NCBI GenBank assembly: GCA_900544395.1
Contig: UQVC01000018.1
Span: forward strand, 1 to 48,524
DNA: 48,524 nt
Source: an uncultured Ruminococcus sp.
GTDB taxonomy: Bacteria; Bacillota; Clostridia; Lachnospirales; Lachnospiraceae
Direction: 5' to 3'
The notes below the pieces were generated by a model that was not told the origin of the DNA, ran no database searches, and worked only from the letters and a program-made list of their open reading frames with translations. The position numbers and the translations under genes were made by a program. This document shows, piece by piece, positions 1 to 8,931 of the stretch; the first letter of the stretch is position 1, and each line of letters begins with the position of its first letter.

Positions 1-185
1 GAAAACCTGAGATGTTCGATAACCTTGTTATTTTGAACCTACAATACTTTAAACGGGATTCTTATATTTCTGTAATATGTCAGGCCTCCGATATGCAGTG
101 GAAGGCAGAAAAGCAGATGCGGTTGCCCACCTAGCTTGCGTGCTAGGAGTCAAAATACAGGGAACGGCATTTTGGGGATTCTACA
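1..185 (+). ncRNA. ssrS: 6S RNA (RNA polymerase-binding regulatory RNA)
   Basis: The 5' part carries CTGAGATGTTCG, nearly the same as the conserved 5' end of Escherichia coli 6S RNA. The 3' part (about 170-181) carries GGCATTTTGGGGATTC, which corresponds to the conserved 3' end of that RNA. The two ends can pair (CCTGAGATG with CATTTTGGG, with wobbles) to form the closing stem. A central region rich in unpaired bases fits the promoter-mimic bulge. 6S RNA binds housekeeping RNA polymerase holoenzyme and dampens transcription in stationary phase. The first one or few bases may lie left of the window. Identification is from recalled conserved ends, not from a covariance search. Confidence 0.82.
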
Positions 186-193
186 GATGATAA

Positions 194-240
194 AAGGGAA
201 TGAGATTTGGCACATGCTGATTTCATTCCCTTATTTCATC
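194..240 (+). terminator. Hairpin terminator after 6S RNA
   Basis: A 12-bp stem pairs 194-205 with 221-232 (AAGGGAATGAGA against its complement, one G-T wobble) around a 15-base loop. The following T-rich stretch is short and interrupted, so termination strength is uncertain. It sits directly after the 6S RNA 3' end. Confidence 0.55.
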
Positions 241-254
241 CTGCAAAAGATCTC

Positions 255-283
255 TTTACGAAAGACAAACTTTATGATATGAT
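255..283 (+). promoter_or_regulatory. Sigma-A type promoter for the yihY-family gene
   Basis: TTTACG at 255-260 and TATGAT at 278-283 are separated by exactly 17 bases, about 32 bases before the start codon of the membrane protein gene. It matches the housekeeping -35/-10 consensus at 4 of 6 and 5 of 6 positions. Confidence 0.55.
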
Positions 284-315
284 TTTGAAAGTTTGAGGAC
301 AGGCAGGAGAAGGAT

Positions 316-1185
316 ATGGGAAAACGGGTCAAGGAGACAATAAGAAAAGTAAACAGAGTGACTCAGATTGTCGGTTCGCATCATACGGGAGCGTATGCGG
401 CGCAGGCGGCTTATTTTTTTGTGCTGTCCATGATCCCGATCATTTTACTTTTACTGACGATGGTACAGTTTACACCGGCTACTTATGCTAACGTGATCGA
501 TGCGGTAGAGCAGGTATTTCCCACTTCGGTACAGAGTTTTATCCGTTCGATTGTTACCCAGGTGTATTTCTCCCAGTCGGCAACGATCATTCCGGTGACG
601 ATACTGATCGCGGTGTGGTCTGCGGGAAGAGGGGTGCTGTCTGTGACAGCCGGGCTCAATTGCATTTATGGCAATACCGAGACCCGTAATTATGTATATC
701 TGAGACTTCGTGCCTCTTTATATACCGTGATCTTTATTCTCGCCATCGTACTGTCTTTGGTGTTGTCTGTGTTTGGCAACAGCATCAGTGCAATGATTTA
801 TCAGCATGCACCGTTTTGGAGTACGGTGATGCAGTATATCATCAAGATCCGGACAGTTGTAACCCTGGTGGTTTTGACTGTTTTCTGGGATCTGGTATAT
901 AAATTTCTTCCAAATCGGCGCGCAAATCAGAAGACGACTCTGAGAAAGCAGCTTCCGGGGGCCATATTTACTGCATGCGGATGGCTTTTGATCTCCTTTA
1001 TTTTTTCGATTTATCTGGATATTTTTGAAGGGTTTTCGGATATGTATGGAAGTATGACTACGATCGTATTGATCATGCTGTGGCTGTATCTGTGTATGTA
1101 TGTGATCCTGCTTGGCGGGGAGGTCAATGCGCTGATGGAGAAATATCTTGACAATCACAGAATCTATGATAAGATAATAAAGTAA
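316..1185 (+). CDS. YihY/BrkB-family inner membrane protein (UPF0761-like)
   Basis: This is a 289-residue membrane protein with about six hydrophobic segments (near residues 27-52, 90-114, 131-157, 178-200, 213-237 and 246-273). Family features include the early A-A-Y-F-F segment and the late G-G-E-V-N-A segment. The YihY/BrkB family was once linked to RNase BN, but that activity was reassigned, and the true function is poorly known. The ATG is preceded by GGAGAAGG at a short spacing. It stands alone between the 6S RNA and the pheST leader, with its own promoter candidate. Nothing in the context suggests a pathway. Confidence 0.85.
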   Translation: MGKRVKETIRKVNRVTQIVGSHHTGAYAAQAAYFFVLSMIPIILLLLTMVQFTPATYANVIDAVEQVFPTSVQSFIRSIVTQVYFSQSATIIPVTILIAVWSAGRGVLSVTAGLNCIYGNTETRNYVYLRLRASLYTVIFILAIVLSLVLSVFGNSISAMIYQHAPFWSTVMQYIIKIRTVVTLVVLTVFWDLVYKFLPNRRANQKTTLRKQLPGAIFTACGWLLISFIFSIYLDIFEGFSDMYGSMTTIVLIMLWLYLCMYVILLGGEVNALMEKYLDNHRIYDKIIK

Positions 1186-1204
1186 AAATGATCTTAAATT
1201 TGGA

Positions 1205-1470
1205 AAATGAATCAGGATATGAAAAGCGATGAGCGTGCACAGTAGAGAACTGTTTTCCATCAGAGAGAGAAGGCCACTGGCTGTAAGCCTTCTTTGGTTC
1301 AGACAGCGATTGAAATTCCCACGTAAGCTGCATTTTTGAAACGGATCCGGAAGTAGAAAATGCCGTCTATTGTACGTTACACAAGACCAAGAGCTCACAG
1401 GTGGACTGTGGGAATTAGGGTGGTACCGCGAATACAGACTTCGTCCCTTTTGGGATGGGGTCTTTTTTTC
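1205..1470 (+). promoter_or_regulatory. T-box leader, phenylalanine-specific
   Basis: The leader of pheST contains the canonical T-box sequence AGGGTGGTACCGCG at 1417-1430, which pairs with the acceptor end of uncharged tRNA. The AGTAGAG-type element near 1241 and the 3' side of stem I around 1300-1325 contain a plausible TTC (Phe) specifier at 1316-1318, which fits the downstream gene. A terminator follows at 1436-1469. By family knowledge, uncharged tRNA-Phe stabilises the antiterminator and lets pheST be transcribed. The 5' boundary is approximate. Confidence 0.93.
1436..1469 (+). terminator. T-box attenuator terminator
   Basis: A 12-bp stem starting at AGACTT and closing with GGGGTCT, with a TTTT loop, is followed by seven T residues. 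It overlaps the T-box antiterminator region, so it is the regulated terminator of the pheST leader. Confidence 0.9.
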
Positions 1471-1521
1471 ATACCTTGCTGAAAAATTGAAACATAAGGA
1501 TCCAAAAGAAAGGAGAACAAT

Positions 1522-2541
1522 ATGAAAGAGAAACTGGAACAGATCAAAGCACAGGCTCTGGAGCAGATCAAGGCCTCCGATATGCCGGAAAAGCTCAATG
1601 AGGTGCGTGTCAGATTTCTGGGAAAAAAAGGAGAGCTGACGGCTGTATTAAAAGGAATGAAAGACGTAGCACCGGAAGAACGTCCAAAGGTAGGCCAGCT
1701 GGTGAATGAAACAAGAGCAGCCATTGAGGAACTGCTGGAAGAGACGAAAGTCAAAATGGAGGCAGCCATCCGTGAGGAAAAAATGAAAGCCGAGGTCATT
1801 GACGTGACACTGCCATCTAAGAAAAGTACGGTGGGACACAGACATCCAAATACGATCGCGCTGGAAGAGGTAGAGCGCATTTTCGTGGGAATGGGATACG
1901 AAGTAGTAGAAGGACCGGAAGTAGAATACGACCTGTACAACTTCGAGAAACTCAACATTCCGGATGGACATCCTGCAAAAGATGAACAGGATACTTTTTA
2001 TGTGAATAAGGACATTGTGCTGCGTACACAAACTTCTCCGGTTCAGGCGAGAGTGATGGAGCAGGGAAAGCTGCCGATCCGTATGATCGCACCGGGAAGA
2101 GTATTCCGTTCTGATGAAGTGGATGCAACACATTCTCCATCCTTCCATCAAATTGAAGGTCTTGTGATTGATAAAAATGTTTCCTTTGCAGATCTGAAAG
2201 GAACACTGGAAGTGTTTGCAAAAGAGCTGTTTGGAGAAGAGACAAAGACAAAATTCAGACCGCATCATTTCCCGTTTACAGAGCCAAGTGCAGAAGTGGA
2301 TGTGACTTGCTTTAAATGCGGAGGTAAAGGATGCCGATTCTGTAAAGGTTCCGGCTGGATCGAGATCCTCGGATGCGGGATGGTACATCCACATGTGCTG
2401 GAGATGTGCGGAATCGATCCGGAGGAATATTCAGGATTTGCATTCGGTGTTGGTCTGGAGCGAATCGCACTGCTGAAATATGAAATTGATGACATGAGAC
2501 TTTTGTATGAAAATGACATCAGATTTTTGAAACAGTTCTAG
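1522..2541 (+). CDS. pheS: Phenylalanyl-tRNA synthetase alpha subunit
   Basis: The 339-residue catalytic subunit of the alpha2-beta2 enzyme attaches phenylalanine to tRNA-Phe in the cytosol. An N-terminal coiled-coil arm spans roughly residues 1-90. The class II core carries motif 2 around F195-R196-S197-D198-E199 and motif 3 at G309-x-G311-L-E-R314. Four cysteines (C263, C266, C271, C274) form a knuckle seen in Firmicute PheS proteins. Length is normal. AAAGGAGAA precedes the ATG. It is followed 29 bases later by pheT, and both depend on the T-box leader. Confidence 0.98.
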   Translation: MKEKLEQIKAQALEQIKASDMPEKLNEVRVRFLGKKGELTAVLKGMKDVAPEERPKVGQLVNETRAAIEELLEETKVKMEAAIREEKMKAEVIDVTLPSKKSTVGHRHPNTIALEEVERIFVGMGYEVVEGPEVEYDLYNFEKLNIPDGHPAKDEQDTFYVNKDIVLRTQTSPVQARVMEQGKLPIRMIAPGRVFRSDEVDATHSPSFHQIEGLVIDKNVSFADLKGTLEVFAKELFGEETKTKFRPHHFPFTEPSAEVDVTCFKCGGKGCRFCKGSGWIEILGCGMVHPHVLEMCGIDPEEYSGFAFGVGLERIALLKYEIDDMRLLYENDIRFLKQF

Positions 2542-2570
2542 GATTTAGGTGGAGAGAAAGGAATAGGATT

Positions 2571-4991
2571 ATGAATACTTCTTTATCATGGTTGAAAGCG
2601 TATGTCCCGGATCTGGACGTGACAGCGCAGGAATATACAGATGCAATGACATTGTCAGGAACAAAAGTAGAGGGCTATGAACAGCTGGATGCAGATCTGG
2701 AAAAGATTGTCATTGGTCAAATCGATAAGATTGAAAAGCACCCGGATGCAGATAAACTGGTCGTATGTCAGGTGAATGTAGGAACAGAGACAGTACAGAT
2801 CGTAACAGGTGCGAAAAATGTATTTGAAGGTGCAAAAGTGCCGGTCGTACTGGACGGTGGACGCGTGGCAGGGGGACATGAGCCGGGACAGAAAGTTCCG
2901 GGCGGAATCAAGATCAAAAAAGGCAAGCTCCGCGGAGTGGCAAGTTTTGGTATGATGTGTTCTATCGAGGAGCTGGGTTCTACGACAGATATGTATCCGG
3001 AGGCTCCGGAAGATGGAATTTATATCTTCCCGGAGGATGCCGAAATCGGAGCAAGTGCGATTGAAGCGCTTGACAGAAACGATGTGGTATTTGAGTATGA
3101 AGTGACATCCAACCGTGTAGACTGCTACAGTGTACTTGGAATCGCAAGAGAAGCAGCCGCTACATTCAACAAAGAGTTTGTTCCTCCAATCGTGAAAGAG
3201 ACAGGAAATGGAGAAGATGTCAACGATTATATAAAAGTAACAGTAGAAGATGCCGATCTGTGTCCGAGATACTGTGCAAGAGTGGTCAAAAATATTAAAA
3301 TCGGTCCGTCACCAAAGTGGATGCAGAGAAGACTGGCATCTGTTGGAATCCGTCCGATCAACAATCTGGTGGATATCACCAACTATGTGATGGAAGAATA
3401 CGGACAGCCGATGCATGCCTATGATCTGGATACGATCGCAGGTCATGAGATTGTTGTAAAAACTGCACAGGATGGAGAGAAATTTACCACACTTGACGGA
3501 CAGGAGCGTATCATGGACAAGGACGTCCTGATGATCTGTGACGGAGAAAAAGCAGTCGGAATTGCCGGTATCATGGGCGGGGAAAACTCCATGATCACAG
3601 ATGATGTCAAGACCATGCTCTTTGAGGCAGCATGCTTTGACGGTGTCAACATCCGAAAATCTTCAAAGAGAGTAGGGCTTCGTACAGATGCTTCCGGAAA
3701 ATTTGAAAAGGGTCTGGATCCGAACAATGCAAAAGCAGCCATAGACAGAGCCTGCCAGTTAGTAGAAGAATTAGGCGCCGGAGAAGTGGTTGGCGGAACC
3801 GTGGATGTTTACGGAAAAGTAAAAGAACCGGTAAGAGTTCCATTTGATGCAGACAAGATCAATGCAATGCTGGGAACTTCGATTTCAGAAGAAGAGATGC
3901 TTGGTTATTTCGCAAAGATCGGTCTGGAATATGATGAAGCAGCAAAAGAAGTGATCGCGCCGACATTCCGTCATGACCTGTTCAGAATCGCAGATCTGGC
4001 AGAAGAAGTGGCAAGATTTTTCGGATATGACAATATTCCGACCACACTTCCAAAGGGAGAGGCTACAACAGGAAAGCTGCCGTTTAAACTGAGAATCGAA
4101 GATGTGGCAAAAGAAATCGCAGAGTTCTGCGGATTCAGCCAGGGAATGACCTATTCTTTCGAGAGCCCGAAGGTGTTTGACAAACTGAGAATCCCGGCAG
4201 ACTCCAAATTGAGAGAAACCGTAGAGATCATGAATCCGCTGGGAGAAGACTACAGTGTAATGAGAACGACATCCTTAAATGGAATGCTTACTTCTCTTGC
4301 GACAAACTACAACCGCAGAAATAAAAATGTCAGACTGTACGAGCTTGGAAATATTTATCTTCCGAAACAGCTTCCGGTTACAGAACTTCCGGAAGAGAGA
4401 ATGCAGTTTACATTGGGAATGTATGGAGACGGCGATTTCTTCAGCATGAAAGGTGTAGTAGAAGAATTCTTTGAAAAGATCGGAATGCACGAAAAAGAAA
4501 CTTATGATCCAAATGCAGGAAAACCATATCTGCACCCGGGCCGTCAGGCAAATATTATGTATGATGGAAAGGTTGTTGGATATTTAGGAGAGGTACATCC
4601 GGAAGTAGCCGATACATATGGAATCGGCGAGCGCGCTTATGTGGCAGTGCTGGATATGCCGGAGATCATTCCATATGCAACGTTTGACAGAAAATATGCC
4701 GGAATCGCAAAATATCCGGCTGTGACAAGAGATATCAGCATGGTTGTGCCAAAAGAGATCCTGGTGGGACAGATTGAAGAAGTGATCGAGAAAAAAGGCG
4801 GAGCATATCTGGAAAGTTACGCCCTGTTTGACTTATATGAAGGAAGCCAGATCAAAGCAGGATTCAAATCCGTGGCATATTCGATCGTATTCCGTGCAAA
4901 GGATAAGACTCTGGAAGAGGCAGATGTGACTTCTGCGATGAACCGGATCTTAAAAGCACTGGAAGAGATGGGAATCGAGCTGAGAAAATAG
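2571..4991 (+). CDS. pheT: Phenylalanyl-tRNA synthetase beta subunit
   Basis: The 806-residue beta subunit is of full length. Domains in order are an EMAP/tRNA-binding fold near residues 40-150, the B3/B4 editing domain near 210-395 (hydrolyses mischarged Tyr-tRNA-Phe), the B5 domain near 400-475, a class II-like core, and a C-terminal ferredoxin-fold anticodon-binding domain from about residue 712. It follows pheS in the same operon with a GGAGAGAAAGGAATAGG ribosome-binding region. No disruption is seen. Confidence 0.98.
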   Translation: MNTSLSWLKAYVPDLDVTAQEYTDAMTLSGTKVEGYEQLDADLEKIVIGQIDKIEKHPDADKLVVCQVNVGTETVQIVTGAKNVFEGAKVPVVLDGGRVAGGHEPGQKVPGGIKIKKGKLRGVASFGMMCSIEELGSTTDMYPEAPEDGIYIFPEDAEIGASAIEALDRNDVVFEYEVTSNRVDCYSVLGIAREAAATFNKEFVPPIVKETGNGEDVNDYIKVTVEDADLCPRYCARVVKNIKIGPSPKWMQRRLASVGIRPINNLVDITNYVMEEYGQPMHAYDLDTIAGHEIVVKTAQDGEKFTTLDGQERIMDKDVLMICDGEKAVGIAGIMGGENSMITDDVKTMLFEAACFDGVNIRKSSKRVGLRTDASGKFEKGLDPNNAKAAIDRACQLVEELGAGEVVGGTVDVYGKVKEPVRVPFDADKINAMLGTSISEEEMLGYFAKIGLEYDEAAKEVIAPTFRHDLFRIADLAEEVARFFGYDNIPTTLPKGEATTGKLPFKLRIEDVAKEIAEFCGFSQGMTYSFESPKVFDKLRIPADSKLRETVEIMNPLGEDYSVMRTTSLNGMLTSLATNYNRRNKNVRLYELGNIYLPKQLPVTELPEERMQFTLGMYGDGDFFSMKGVVEEFFEKIGMHEKETYDPNAGKPYLHPGRQANIMYDGKVVGYLGEVHPEVADTYGIGERAYVAVLDMPEIIPYATFDRKYAGIAKYPAVTRDISMVVPKEILVGQIEEVIEKKGGAYLESYALFDLYEGSQIKAGFKSVAYSIVFRAKDKTLEEADVTSAMNRILKALEEMGIELRK

Positions 4992-5021
4992 GACCGAGTC
5001 TGTTTAGAAAGAGGGATATCA

Positions 5022-6047
5022 TTGAAAACAAGTGATTTTTATTATGACCTGCCGGAGGAACTGATCGCACAGGATCCTCTGGAGGATCGCTCCGGTTCCA
5101 GACTGTTGTTTCTGGATAAAGAGACAGGGCGAACAGAGCATCATATCTTTCGTGATGTGATCGATTATCTGAATCCGGGGGACTGTCTGGTCATCAACGA
5201 TACAAAAGTAATTCCGGCACGCCTGATCGGAGAAAAAGAAGGCACCGGTGCCAAGATCGAGGTACTCCTGTTGAAGCGCGGAGAAAACGATGTGTGGGAA
5301 ACGCTGGTAAAACCGGGGAAAAAAGCAAAACCGGGAACCAGGATCAGTTTCGGAGACGGACTTCTGGTCGGCGAGGTTGTGGATGTGGTAGAAGAGGGAA
5401 ATCGTCTGATCCGCTTTGAGTATCAGGGAATCTTTGAAGAAATCTTAGATCAGCTTGGGCAGATGCCGCTTCCGCCTTATATTACCCATCAGCTGGAAGA
5501 CAGAACCCGATATAATACGGTATATGCGGCTCATGAAGGATCCGCTGCGGCGCCAACTGCCGGCCTTCACTTTACACCGGAGCTTTTAAAAGAGATCCAG
5601 GAAAAAGGGGTGGATATTGCGAGGGTGACCCTTCATGTTGGGCTGGGTACTTTTCGTCCGGTAAAAGTAGAAGATGTGACAGAGCATCATATGCATTCTG
5701 AGTTCTACATGGTGGATGCCGAGGCAGCAGAAAAGATCAACCGTGCCAAAGAACATGGTGGCCGTGTGATCTGTGTGGGAACAACAAGCTGTCGTACCAT
5801 TGAATCTGCTGCGGATGAGAATGGACACTTAGAGCCATGCAGCGGTTGGACGGAGATTTTTATCTATCCGGGATATCAGTTTAAGATCTTAGACGGACTC
5901 ATTACGAATTTCCATCTGCCGGAATCTACATTGATCATGCTGGTGTCGGCACTGGCAGGAAAAGAGCACGTCATGGCGGCATATGAAGAGGCAGTGAAAG
6001 AGCGGTATCGGTTCTTCAGTTTTGGGGATGCGATGATAATTTTATAA
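5022..6047 (+). CDS. queA: tRNA preQ1(34) S-adenosylmethionine ribosyltransferase-isomerase
   Basis: QueA transfers and isomerises the ribosyl part of S-adenosylmethionine onto preQ1 in the wobble position of tRNAs, giving epoxyqueuosine. The 341-residue protein has the family start (D-F-x-Y-D-L-P-E-E-L-I-A) and the central P-T-A-G-L-H-F-T segment. The start is TTG at 5022, chosen because AAAGAGGGA lies at the right distance and the protein begins exactly where QueA proteins begin. It is 30 bases after pheT and may be read through from it. No other queuosine genes are present here. Confidence 0.95.
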   Translation: MKTSDFYYDLPEELIAQDPLEDRSGSRLLFLDKETGRTEHHIFRDVIDYLNPGDCLVINDTKVIPARLIGEKEGTGAKIEVLLLKRGENDVWETLVKPGKKAKPGTRISFGDGLLVGEVVDVVEEGNRLIRFEYQGIFEEILDQLGQMPLPPYITHQLEDRTRYNTVYAAHEGSAAAPTAGLHFTPELLKEIQEKGVDIARVTLHVGLGTFRPVKVEDVTEHHMHSEFYMVDAEAAEKINRAKEHGGRVICVGTTSCRTIESAADENGHLEPCSGWTEIFIYPGYQFKILDGLITNFHLPESTLIMLVSALAGKEHVMAAYEEAVKERYRFFSFGDAMIIL

Positions 6048-6061
6048 CGGATTGATCGAAT

Positions 6062-6097
6062 ACCTTCTGACTATCTGACATAGGATAGGCAGGAGGT
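6062..6097 (+). promoter_or_regulatory. Hairpin covering the ribosome-binding site of the LysM-GH18 gene
   Basis: ACCTTCTG (6062-6069) pairs with CAGGAGGT (6090-6097, one wobble), and inside it CTATC (6071-6075) pairs with GATAG (6084-6088). The 3' arm is the Shine-Dalgarno sequence of the next gene. The stem could limit translation. Whether it is regulated is unknown. Confidence 0.45.
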
Positions 6098-6103
6098 GTT
6101 TTT

Positions 6104-7216
6104 ATGATTTATGTAACAGTACCGGGAGATACGGTGTCTTCGATCTCCCGTCAAAGCGGAGTTCCTGTCTGGAAGATACTGTATGACAATCAGTTGGGAG
6201 AAGAGGGAAAACTGACAGTGGGGCAGGCGCTGCTCTTATTAAAACCGCAGGAGAGCGCGGAAATTCGAGAGGATTTGTATGTGACAGGGTATGCATATCC
6301 TTTTATTGAACCTTATGTGCTGGAGATGGCATTTCCGGCACTCAATGAACTGCTGGTGTTTTCTTATGGCTTTACGTTTGAAGGAGAGTTGGTTCCGCCC
6401 ATACAGGATGAAACATGGATGATACAGCTGGCCTGGGAGAATGGGATAGAACCGATGCTGGTTCTGACCCCGTTTACACAGGGGGTCTTTAACAATCAGC
6501 TGATCCAGACTCTGGTGGAGGAAGAATCAGTACGTGAAAATGTGATTACCAATCTGCTGAAGGTGGTGGAGGAAAAAGGATATGTGGGCGTGGATGTAGA
6601 TTTTGAATATGTCCGTGCGCAGAACAGGGAAGGATATGCCGAGTTTGTCGGAGAATTGCGGGCTGCCATGAATGAAAAGGGATATCGCGTGTCAGTGGCT
6701 CTGGCGCCCAAGACGTCTTCAGATCAGAAAGGGCTGCTCTATGAGGGGATTGATTATGCACTTCTGGGAGAACAGGCAGACCGGCTGTTTTTGATGACTT
6801 ATGAGTGGGGATATTCTTATGGTCCGCCCATGGCAGTCGCACCCCTTACGAAAGTCCGCCAGGTGGTAGAGTATGCGCTGACACAGATCCCGGCTGAGAA
6901 GCTTCTGATGGGGATACCGAACTATGGGTATAACTGGACCCTTCCTTATGAAAAAGGAGTGACAAAAGCAGAGACGATCGGTAATGTAGGGGCTGTACGG
7001 CTTGCGGTGGAATACGGTGCTCCAATTCAGTATGACCAGGAGGCTCAAAGCCCGTATTTTATTTACAGAAATCAGGGAATAGAGCAGGAAGTCTGGTTTG
7101 AAGATGTGAGAAGTATTGCGGCAAAGATCGAACTGGCAAAAGAATATGAACTATATGGAGTCGGATACTGGAATTTAATGCGTCCTTTTCGTGCAAATTG
7201 GATCATGTTGGAATAA
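6104..7216 (+). CDS. LysM domain glycoside hydrolase family 18 protein (YaaH/SleL-like)
   Basis: This 370-residue protein has one N-terminal LysM peptidoglycan-binding motif (residues about 2-47) followed by a GH18 barrel. The catalytic signature D-x-D-x-E lies at D164, D166 and E168, with E168 as the expected acid. LysM-GH18 proteins of spore formers (YaaH, SleL/CwlL) are N-acetylglucosaminidases acting on spore cortex fragments. That role is inferred here. There is no signal peptide, which matches spore-coat proteins that are assembled from the mother cell. The ATG follows AGGAGGT, which sits in a hairpin. It is 56 bases downstream of queA. The partner genes do not otherwise point to sporulation. 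Confidence 0.88.
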   Translation: MIYVTVPGDTVSSISRQSGVPVWKILYDNQLGEEGKLTVGQALLLLKPQESAEIREDLYVTGYAYPFIEPYVLEMAFPALNELLVFSYGFTFEGELVPPIQDETWMIQLAWENGIEPMLVLTPFTQGVFNNQLIQTLVEEESVRENVITNLLKVVEEKGYVGVDVDFEYVRAQNREGYAEFVGELRAAMNEKGYRVSVALAPKTSSDQKGLLYEGIDYALLGEQADRLFLMTYEWGYSYGPPMAVAPLTKVRQVVEYALTQIPAEKLLMGIPNYGYNWTLPYEKGVTKAETIGNVGAVRLAVEYGAPIQYDQEAQSPYFIYRNQGIEQEVWFEDVRSIAAKIELAKEYELYGVGYWNLMRPFRANWIMLE

Positions 7217-7255
7217 AAAGACCGGGAAATCACAAATGGAACTGTGATTCCCCGG
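7217..7255 (-). terminator. Terminator of the amt-glnK operon
   Basis: A 13-bp stem with one mismatch pairs 7222-7234 with 7243-7255. Read on the - strand it is followed by TCTTTTTATT, a good T-tract, so it mainly ends amt-glnK. Read on the + strand there is no T-tract, although the hairpin could still weakly stop the GH18 transcript. Confidence 0.7.
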
Positions 7256-7259
7256 CAGA

Positions 7260-7622
7260 TTAAAGATTATCTTGTGACTGAACTGCATTATAACCGGTCT
7301 CTTTTGTGCGGATTTTGACAGCGCTGCGGATTTCATAGCTGAAAATTTTTCCGTCACCGACTTCGCCGGTAAAAGCGGCTTTTTGTATTGCTGAGATTGT
7401 TTTTTGTTCCCATTCTTCGGAAGAGACGACCACTTCAAATTTAATTTTGGGATGTAACAGGATATCTACTTCACTTCCGCGGACAATTTCTGTATAGCCA
7501 CGCTGCGTTCCATACCCCATAACCTGGGAGATGGTAACCCCGTTCACCTGGATGTCCTGAAGAGCAGATTTAACCTGTTCAAATTTTTCTTCTCTTACGA
7601 TTGCTTCAATTTTGATCAACAT
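7260..7622 (-). CDS. glnK: P-II family nitrogen regulatory protein
   Basis: This 120-residue P-II protein senses 2-oxoglutarate and ATP/ADP and normally plugs the ammonium channel encoded next to it. It has the family start M-L-I-K-I-E-A, a T-loop around residues 37-55 with the G-Y-T-E-I-V segment (a tyrosine at the uridylylation-loop position), and the G-D-G-K-I-F B-loop. A longer in-frame start exists, but the ATG at 7622 is chosen because AGAGGGGGAG stands 6 bases upstream and the protein then begins as P-II proteins do. It lies 16 bases after amt in the same operon. Confidence 0.95.
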   Translation of the reverse strand: MLIKIEAIVREEKFEQVKSALQDIQVNGVTISQVMGYGTQRGYTEIVRGSEVDILLHPKIKFEVVVSSEEWEQKTISAIQKAAFTGEVGDGKIFSYEIRSAVKIRTKETGYNAVQSQDNL

Positions 7623-7638
7623 GATGACTCCCCCTCTT

Positions 7639-8880
7639 TTATGAATCAAATCCGTTAAAGGACGGATATGCATTTTCTCCATGCTGTGAGAAATCCAGAC
7701 CGGATATCTCATCAGAAACATCTACACGAAGCGGTGTGAAAATTCTTACGATACCGATGCAGATCAAGGTTCCGCACACAGCAACTGCAATGGTGACCAG
7801 AATGCTGATCAGCTGTGCAGTGAATAAATGAAAATCTCCGAAGACTAATCCATTCCATCTGGCAACAGAATTGACAGAAGTTTTACCGAAAAGTCCGGTC
7901 GCAATACCGCCCCAGATACCGCCGATTCCATGACATCCGAACGCATCGAGCGCATCATCGATTTTTAATTTCTGTTTTAAGAGCACCACGGTAAAATAGC
8001 AGATCGGACTGACAAGTGCACCGATCAGGAAAGAAGACCAGATCGGAACAAATCCGGCACCGGGGGTGATAGCTACAAGCCCTACGACCAGCCCTGTAGA
8101 AGCACCGACAAGTGTGGTTTTTTTACTTTTCAGATAATCAATGAGCATCCAGATGAGCATTGCGGAAGCAGAAGCAATCGCAGAGGTCATAAAAGCGTGA
8201 GCTGCAAGTCCATCTGCCGCAAGAGCACTTCCGGCATTGAAGCCAAACCATCCGAACCAGAGCAGTGATGCACCCAGAGTGACAAATGGGATGTTGTGGA
8301 TGCGGTAGGAAGTGTGTTCATATCCGCGTCTTCGACCAAGACAGATGGCAAGGACAAGAGCGGATACTCCGGAACTGATATGGACAACATTTCCGCCGGC
8401 AAAATCAACAGATCCTAAAGCGGCAAGGAAACCGTCTTCTCCCCATACCATATGTGCCATCGGATAATAAACAATCAAAGACCAGAATGCAATAAACAGA
8501 AACAGTGCCTTAAAACGCATTCTGCCGACGACAGCTCCGGTGATCAGCGCAGGGGTAATGACTGCGAACATCATCTGGAAACCGGCAAATACAAGATGTG
8601 GAATTGTATCAGCATAGGGTCCGGGATCGGCTCCTACACCCTGAAAAGCAAAATATCGGAAATCACCGATGATTCCGGCATGGTTTCCGCCGAAAGAAAG
8701 GGAATATCCAAACAGTACCCACATAACGATGGACAGCCCCATAATGCCGATGCAGGCCATCATTGTGTTGACAACATTTTTCCGGCGGACCAATCCGCCA
8801 TAAAAGAAAGCAAGGCCCGGTGTCATAAGAAAAACAAGGGCAGAGCAAAGCATGATAAAACCAGTATCTCCTGAACTCAT
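7639..8880 (-). CDS. amt: Ammonium transporter (Amt/MEP/Rh family)
   Basis: The 413-residue membrane channel has about eleven hydrophobic helices and takes up ammonium. The N-terminal segment F-F-Y-G-G-L-V-R-R-K-N, a His in the V-V-H-I-S-S-G segment and a second His in the F-G-C-H-G-I-G-G segment correspond to the twin-histidine pore of Amt proteins. The cytosolic tail ends near G-L-D-F-S-Q-H-G, typical of the family. GGAGGAAAT precedes the ATG. It is cotranscribed with glnK and preceded by an attenuator-like leader. Confidence 0.97.
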   Translation of the reverse strand: MSSGDTGFIMLCSALVFLMTPGLAFFYGGLVRRKNVVNTMMACIGIMGLSIVMWVLFGYSLSFGGNHAGIIGDFRYFAFQGVGADPGPYADTIPHLVFAGFQMMFAVITPALITGAVVGRMRFKALFLFIAFWSLIVYYPMAHMVWGEDGFLAALGSVDFAGGNVVHISSGVSALVLAICLGRRRGYEHTSYRIHNIPFVTLGASLLWFGWFGFNAGSALAADGLAAHAFMTSAIASASAMLIWMLIDYLKSKKTTLVGASTGLVVGLVAITPGAGFVPIWSSFLIGALVSPICYFTVVLLKQKLKIDDALDAFGCHGIGGIWGGIATGLFGKTSVNSVARWNGLVFGDFHLFTAQLISILVTIAVAVCGTLICIGIVRIFTPLRVDVSDEISGLDFSQHGENAYPSFNGFDS

Positions 8881-8931
8881 AAAATTTCCTCCTTTGAGAT
8901 AAAAATAGTTTTTCTGAAAAGGCCTTTTATC

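Noticed and set aside
718..1398. Long minus-strand open frame over the yihY gene and T-box
   Set aside because: It lies antisense to a well-supported membrane protein and to a structured RNA leader, has no convincing ribosome-binding site, and its product resembles no known family.
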